Shown: positions 7,474 to 10,573 of the stretch, piece by piece
Numbering within the stretch: position 1 is the stretch's first letter
Layout: every line of letters begins with the position of its first letter
Origin: Opitutia bacterium
GTDB taxonomy: Bacteria > Verrucomicrobiota > Verrucomicrobiia > Opitutales > Opitutaceae
Direction: 5' to 3'
Assembly (NCBI GenBank): GCA_025351035.1
Contig: JANXWT010000459.1
Coordinates: 1 to 10,573 of the forward strand
DNA length: 10,573 nt
Position numbers and translations under genes: made by a program
Notes under the pieces: model-generated
What the model was told of the DNA's origin: nothing
Seen by the model: the letters and a program-made list of their open reading frames with translations, nothing else
Databases searched by the model: none

Positions 7474-8394
7474 CTACTTCGCGGCCTTGTTGCGCGGGTG
7501 ATGCTTCGCGTGCTGGTCGATGAGCCGGGAGTTCTCGACAGCGGTGTAGATCTGCGTCGTGCCGATGCTGGAATGGCCGAGCATCTCCTGGATCGCGCGC
7601 AAGTCGGCGCCGCCGCCGAGCAGGTGCGTGGCGAAGGAGTGGCGCAGCAAATGCGGTTTCACGGCAGCGCTGAGCCCGGCTTGCGCGGCGTATTTTTTCA
7701 CGATGGCCCAAACGGTTTTCCGCGAGATGGCGCGGCCGCGCTCACTGATGAAGAGCTCGCTGCCGGTGCGGGGCTTCACGAGTCGCGGGCGGCCGGAACC
7801 GAGGTAGGCGGTGATCGCGTCGCGGGCCTTGCCGCCGAGCGGCACGACACGCTCTTTCGCGCCTTTACCGTAGACGCGCACGAAGCCGTGCTCGAGGTCA
7901 ACCTGTTGCAATGAGAGCTTGGCGAGTTCGGTGACGCGCAGGCCGCTTGAGTAGAAAAATTCCAGCATGGCGCGGTCGCGGATCGAGTAGGCGTCGCCGC
8001 CGGAAGGAGCGGCAAGGAGCTTGCCCATGTCACCGGTGGAAAGCGTGTGCGGGAGCTTGCGGCGGAATTTCGGACCAGTGAGGAGCTCGGTCGGATCGTC
8101 GTCGCGCACGCGTTCGCGCACGAGATGACGGCAGAGCATGCGCACGGCGCTGAGTTTGCGCGCTTGGCTCGATTCGGAAAACCCCCCGTCGCTCAGCCAA
8201 TGCAGCCACTTCGTGAGCTGGGTGGCGGTGACTTTGTCCCAGCCGGAGACGCGGCTCCTGTGCAGAAAATGCGCGGCCTGGGTCAGATCGTTCTCGTAGG
8301 ATTGTGCGGTATTCTTCGAGAGACCCTTCTCCAGTTCGACGTAGCTGAGGTAACGGTCGATCTCGTTGGCAAATCCAACGGGCGCGGACGGCAT
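7474..8394 (-). CDS. xerD: Site-specific tyrosine recombinase XerD
   Basis: The product has 306 residues, a normal XerC/XerD length. The N-terminal SAM-like DNA-binding domain spans about 5-95 (EKGLSKNTAQSYENDL). The catalytic domain spans about 110-295. All six catalytic residues are present in family context: R153 (GLRVTEL), K177 (GKGAKER), H248 and R251 (HLLRH), H274 (LGHSS) and the nucleophile Y283 (QIYT). The tail QHAKHHPR resembles the XerD C-terminus more than XerC, so XerD is preferred. With XerC it would resolve chromosome dimers at dif under FtsK control; neither partner nor dif is in the window. An in-frame GTG at 8454 abuts the infA stop, but ATG at 8394 has a perfectly placed Shine-Dalgarno and is chosen. 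Same strand as infA, 60 bases after its stop, so co-transcription is likely. A role as a mobile-element integrase is unlikely, since no attachment site or cargo is seen. Confidence 0.92.
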   Translation of the reverse strand: MPSAPVGFANEIDRYLSYVELEKGLSKNTAQSYENDLTQAAHFLHRSRVSGWDKVTATQLTKWLHWLSDGGFSESSQARKLSAVRMLCRHLVRERVRDDDPTELLTGPKFRRKLPHTLSTGDMGKLLAAPSGGDAYSIRDRAMLEFFYSSGLRVTELAKLSLQQVDLEHGFVRVYGKGAKERVVPLGGKARDAITAYLGSGRPRLVKPRTGSELFISERGRAISRKTVWAIVKKYAAQAGLSAAVKPHLLRHSFATHLLGGGADLRAIQEMLGHSSIGTTQIYTAVENSRLIDQHAKHHPRNKAAK

Positions 8395-8400
8395 CGGCGC

Positions 8401-8407
8401 CTCCTTT
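8401..8407 (-). promoter_or_regulatory. Shine-Dalgarno of xerD, decides its start
   Basis: On the minus strand AAAGGAG (with a further G following) lies six bases before ATG at 8394. This is the only strong Shine-Dalgarno at any start in the window. It argues for the ATG over the in-frame GTG at 8454. Confidence 0.8.
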
Positions 8408-8454
8408 CGTTTGGGCCGATGGGCACTTCGTGGTGTCACGGGAAACGCCGACAC

Positions 8455-8718
8455 TCAGTATCGGCGGGGGCGGCGCGGGGGGGGCGGCAGTGCGTTCTGC
8501 TCACGGATGCGGTAAGTGATGCGCGCCTTGTCGAGATCGTAGGGACTCATTTCCATCTTCACCATGTCGCCGGCGGCGATCTTGATGAAATGCTTGCGGA
8601 GTTTGCCGGAGATGTGGGCCAGCACCATGTGGCCGTTGGTCAGTTGCACGCGGAACATTGTTCCGGGGAGGACGGTGATGATGCGGCCCTCCACTTCGAT
8701 CGCTTTGGCCTCAGACAT
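8455..8718 (-). CDS. infA: Translation initiation factor IF-1
   Basis: The product has 87 residues and is a single S1/OB-fold protein. Family landmarks are AIEVEGRIITVLPGTMFRVQL (near 6-26), NGHMVLAHISGKLRKHFIKI (28-47), GDMVKMEMSPYDLDKARITY (50-69), and the ending YRIRE. IF-1 binds the 30S A site and works with IF-2 and IF-3 in start-codon selection. The core ends near residue 73, the usual IF-1 length. The remaining residues form an unusual tail, ALPPPPRRPRRY, encoded partly over an eight-base C run (G run on the plus strand at 8477-8484). The ATG at 8718 has no Shine-Dalgarno. infA leads a probable infA-xerD transcript and is divergent from tadA. A candidate promoter is at 8771-8799. It is not in a ribosomal-protein operon here. 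Confidence 0.95.
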   Translation of the reverse strand: MSEAKAIEVEGRIITVLPGTMFRVQLTNGHMVLAHISGKLRKHFIKIAAGDMVKMEMSPYDLDKARITYRIREQNALPPPPRRPRRY

Positions 8719-8770
8719 AGATGGTGGCGGGGAGCTGGCGGAGTTGATTCATGCGTGATTAAAAGGCGTT

Positions 8771-8799
8771 GTAACACCGGAGCGCACTGCCTAAGTCAA
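8771..8799 (-). promoter_or_regulatory. Candidate sigma-70-type promoter for infA-xerD
   Basis: On the minus strand TTGACT (8794-8799; 5 of 6 matches to the -35 consensus) is followed after exactly 17 bases by TGTTAC (8771-8776; 3 of 6 matches to the -10). It would give a leader of roughly 45 bases before infA. The -35 is good and the -10 is poor. The rest of the 161-base tadA-infA gap is GC-rich, with a short hairpin CGCCC/GGGCG at 8815-8828, and I see no clear tadA promoter in it. Confidence 0.4.
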
Positions 8800-8879
8800 G
8801 GTTTAACCCGCCAGCGCCCCTCAGGGCGACAGCGCATTCGGCCGCTCGGCGCCCCTCGCGCGCCGGCCGGCCCGCTTCC

Positions 8880-9401
8880 ATGAACACCGCAATTCGTCCC
8901 CCACTCCTCTGCCCGTTTGAAAAAATCTTCTCGTCGCAACTGCAACGCGACGACGAGTTTTATATGGCGCTGGCCTACAATCAGGCCATCGATGCGTGGA
9001 AGCAGGACGAGGTGCCGATCGGCGCGGTCATCGTGCTCGGCGGCGAAGTCATCGCCGCGGCACATAACCAGCGTGACAGCACCCGCGATCCGACGGCCCA
9101 CGCGGAAATGCTCGCGTTCACGCAAGCAGCCAAGGCCATCGGCGACTGGCGGTTGAATGAGGCGACGCTTTACGTCACCAAGGAACCGTGCCCGATGTGC
9201 TCCGGCGCCACGCTGATGGCGCGGTTGAAACGCGTGGTCTACGCCGTGCCTGATCCGAAGATGGGCTGCCTGGGCGGCGCGACTGATCTGAATCTCCTCG
9301 CGAAATCCAACCACCGCCTCGAAATCACGCGCGGCGTGCTGGAACGGCCGAGCTTGGAATTGTTGCAGTCGTATTTCCGTTTGAAGCGGACGGAAGCGTG
9401 A
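8880..9401 (+). CDS. tadA: tRNA adenosine(34) deaminase TadA
   Basis: The product has 173 residues. It is a zinc-dependent deaminase that converts A34 to inosine in tRNA-Arg(ACG), allowing wobble decoding of CGN codons. The active site is complete: H74-A-E76 (zinc ligand and proton shuttle) and P103-C104-P-M-C107 (two zinc ligands). DEVPIGAVIV (43-52) and the AHNQRDSTRDPTAHAEM stretch match TadA rather than cytidine or guanine deaminases. Residues 1-27 precede the usual start of the fold, so translation might instead begin at M29; ATG at 8880 is the only earlier ATG in frame and gives a plausible length. No Shine-Dalgarno is visible. It is head to head with infA and 80 bases before sodA on the same strand. 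A short GCGTG/CACGC inverted repeat overlaps its stop codon. Confidence 0.93.
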   Translation: MNTAIRPPLLCPFEKIFSSQLQRDDEFYMALAYNQAIDAWKQDEVPIGAVIVLGGEVIAAAHNQRDSTRDPTAHAEMLAFTQAAKAIGDWRLNEATLYVTKEPCPMCSGATLMARLKRVVYAVPDPKMGCLGGATDLNLLAKSNHRLEITRGVLERPSLELLQSYFRLKRTEA

Positions 9402-9418
9402 AGCCGAGCCACGCAGAG

Positions 9419-9446
9419 TTGACGCCGTGCAATGAGCGTGCACATT
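9419..9446 (+). promoter_or_regulatory. Weak candidate promoter with internal inverted repeat, before sodA
   Basis: TTGACG (9419-9424; 5 of 6 matches to -35) is followed 16 bases later by CACATT (9441-9446; 3 of 6 matches to -10), upstream of the sodA ATG at 9482. An inverted repeat, GTGCA (9427-9431) with TGCAC (9439-9443), lies in the spacer and could be an operator. The evidence is by eye only, and chance matches are common. Confidence 0.28.
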
Positions 9447-9481
9447 CCCGGTAAGCGATTAACTCAACCCCACGCACGCAT

Positions 9482-10114
9482 ATGGCATACGAACTTCCCA
9501 AGCTGGCCTACGCCACCAATTCCCTGGAGCCGCACATCGACGCACGCACGATGGAGATTCACCACACCAAGCATCACCAAGTTTACATCACCAACGCGAA
9601 CAACGCGCTGAAGGATTTGCCCGAGCTCGCCGCGCTGCCGATCAACGCCCTCATCGCCGATCTCTCCAAGGTGCCCGAAGCGATCCGTGGTGTCATCCGC
9701 AACAACGCCGGCGGGCACAGCAACCACTCGTTTTTCTGGACTGTGATGGGCCCGGGCAAGGGCGGTGCACCGAAGGGCATCCTCGCCGCCGCCATCGACG
9801 CGCAACTCGGGGGGTTCGCCAAATTCAAGGAAGACTTTGCCAAGGCTGGCGCGACCCGCTTCGGCTCCGGTTGGGCGTGGCTCGTTGTCAGCGCGGACAA
9901 AAAACTAACCATCGGCTCGACCGCCAATCAGGACAGCCCGCTCATGGGAAAAACCGTCGCCGGCATCGAGGGCAAACCGGTCCTCGCACTCGATGTGTGG
10001 GAGCACGCATACTATCTCAACTACCAGAACCGCCGGCCGGACTACATCGCCGCGTTCTGGAACGTTGCCGACTGGGACGCCGCCGAAGCGAATTACGCCG
10101 CCGCGATGGTGTAA
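9482..10114 (+). CDS. sodA: Superoxide dismutase, Mn type
   Basis: The product has 210 residues, a typical length for Mn/Fe SOD. It dismutes superoxide to O2 and H2O2 in the cytoplasm, with no signal peptide. Metal ligands are H27 (MEIHHTKHH), H82 (AGGHSNHSFFW), D171 and H175 (DVWEHAYYLNY). Mn-type markers are Gly at the AGGHSNH motif with no Gln before NHSFFW, and Q150 in TANQDSPL, the second-half glutamine typical of Mn enzymes; Fe enzymes usually carry the glutamine in the first half. Metal preference is therefore inferred, and cambialistic activity is possible. The match to enterobacterial SodA is close along the whole length (RFGSGWAWLV, QNRRPDYI, FWNV-x-x-WD). No Shine-Dalgarno precedes the ATG. 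The gene may share a transcript with tadA (80-base gap) or use the weak promoter at 9419-9446. It ends at a clear terminator at 10195. Confidence 0.95.
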   Translation: MAYELPKLAYATNSLEPHIDARTMEIHHTKHHQVYITNANNALKDLPELAALPINALIADLSKVPEAIRGVIRNNAGGHSNHSFFWTVMGPGKGGAPKGILAAAIDAQLGGFAKFKEDFAKAGATRFGSGWAWLVVSADKKLTIGSTANQDSPLMGKTVAGIEGKPVLALDVWEHAYYLNYQNRRPDYIAAFWNVADWDAAEANYAAAMV

Positions 10115-10194
10115 GCAACCCGGCAGCGAACCGCCGGCCCATTGGACGCTGACCCGGGCTAAGGCGCGGTCGTCTGGTCTTACCGGAGCATTTC

Positions 10195-10219
10195 AAGCCG
10201 CGCTGTGAAGCGCGCTTTT
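10195..10219 (+). terminator. Rho-independent terminator after sodA
   Basis: A stem of nine pairs (AAGC-GCGCT with AGCGCGCTT, one bulged C on the left arm) is closed by a GTGA loop and followed by TTCTATTTCT. It lies about 80 bases after the sodA stop and abuts the stop of the convergent gene at 10220. On the minus strand the bases after the stem are GAAATG, so it serves sodA rather than the cyclase gene. Confidence 0.7.
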
Positions 10220-10573
10220 CTATTTCTCCTTCATCACAAAACTGCCATCCCAGTTCGGACCGGGTGGGTCCGCCTTCATTTCCCGACAGCGTTCGATAAA
10301 GATGGTCGACGGGTTGCTGTCGACTGCCAGTGCCTCGCTTTGCTGGTTGGGCTCCAGTTCGGCGCTCTTGGCGAAAAGCTGCAGCGCTCCGTCCCAGTCC
10401 TGGGCCAAATAACGCTCGGTGCCTTGGGCGAAAATTGCGATGCAATCGCGGGTTTGTTGGCTGACGCTCTCCTTGAGACCCAGAATCTCAAAAACGGGCA
10501 CGGGCTGCGAGCGGCCCTTGACGACAATCCGGTCGAGATAGCGGAAGACCACGTGGTCGCCACCGTGCTGCTC
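10220..10573 (-). CDS. Class III adenylate/guanylate cyclase, C-terminal fragment
   Basis: The reverse strand is open from the right window edge to TAG at 10220, giving 117 codons of a longer gene. Residues about 8-32 of the fragment (VVFRYLDRIVVKGRSQPVPV and on, to FEILG) match the final strand of class III nucleotide cyclase catalytic domains, where V-F-R-x-L-D-x-x-x-V-K-G-x-x-x-P-V is conserved. A helical segment follows (about 40-75, GTERYLAQDWDGALQLFAKS, like one TPR repeat). The end, NPSTIFIERCREMKADPPGP then NWDGSFVM, is also seen at the C-terminus of many such cyclases, often those with CHASE2 sensors. The catalytic metal-binding residues and any sensor lie outside the window. The GTG at 10552 is inside the conserved strand and is not the start. 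It would make cAMP or cGMP as a signalling output. The gene is convergent with sodA. Confidence 0.8.
   Translation of the reverse strand, partial: EQHGGDHVVFRYLDRIVVKGRSQPVPVFEILGLKESVSQQTRDCIAIFAQGTERYLAQDWDGALQLFAKSAELEPNQQSEALAVDSNPSTIFIERCREMKADPPGPNWDGSFVMKEK

Noticed and set aside
7367..7711. In-frame N-terminal extension of the permease to 7711
   Set aside because: It overlaps the conserved C-terminus of xerD, is Arg/Ala-rich noise, and the family N-terminus begins at ATG 7366.
7474..8394. Tyrosine recombinase as integrase of a mobile element
   Set aside because: The XerD-like length, C-terminal tail and housekeeping neighbours, with no direct repeats, tRNA attachment site or cargo nearby, indicate the cellular recombinase.
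8395..8454. GTG start for xerD directly after the infA stop
   Set aside because: The extra 20 residues are not part of the recombinase fold, and the strong Shine-Dalgarno at 8401-8407 points to ATG 8394.
1..10573. CRISPR arrays, tRNA or rRNA genes, retrons, toxin-antitoxin pairs, prophage genes
   Set aside because: Read on both strands, there are no spaced direct repeats, no cloverleaf-like segments, no reverse transcriptase and no recognisable toxin or phage proteins.

Overview
This is a GC-rich bacterial chromosomal segment of about 10.6 kb with nine genes: seven complete and two cut by the window edges. Two further markers are an 83-residue hypothetical and an extragenic palindromic repeat. 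The best fit is a member of Verrucomicrobiota, probably near Opitutaceae. That placement is inferred from three things: the mix of a sortilin/VPS10-like secreted propeller protein, an orphan ADOP-type permease and a Mn-type SOD; starts that mostly lack Shine-Dalgarno sequences; and a repeat beginning CTGTAGGAGCGGC, a pattern I associate with that group. No rRNA marker is present, so this is not proven.

Layout. The left edge (1-197, minus) holds the N-terminus of a probable thiamine-pyrophosphate-dependent 2-oxoacid dehydrogenase E1. A strong UUCG-capped hairpin (272-301) follows the 3' end of a 1111-residue secreted Asp-box propeller protein (327-3662, minus). After a 248-base intergenic stretch, a DUF1697 gene (3911-4468, plus) converges on an 83-residue hypothetical (4583-4834, minus). 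A two-hairpin REP-like element (4496-4557) lies between them. An 820-residue MacB/FtsX duplicated permease without an ATPase gene (4904-7366, minus) comes next. Upstream of it is a probable infA-xerD operon (8718 down to 7474, minus) with a candidate promoter at 8771-8799. Divergent from infA are tadA (8880-9401) and sodA (9482-10114), the latter ended by an intrinsic terminator. The right edge holds the C-terminus of a class III adenylate/guanylate cyclase (10220-10573, minus).

How the genes fit together. infA (translation initiation) and tadA (wobble A-to-I editing of tRNA) are translation genes arranged head to head. xerD (chromosome dimer resolution) sits behind infA and is the only gene here with a textbook Shine-Dalgarno. 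sodA is a self-contained antioxidant gene. The propeller protein, ADOP permease, DUF1697 protein and 83-residue protein have no clear shared pathway.

I looked for a new system (defence, retron, CRISPR, toxin-antitoxin, mobile cargo) and found none. The window reads as ordinary core and accessory chromosome. The items most worth a second look are the REP-like pair, the near absence of Shine-Dalgarno sequences, the proline/arginine tail of IF-1 encoded over an eight-base C run, and the uncharacterised small gene beside the REP.
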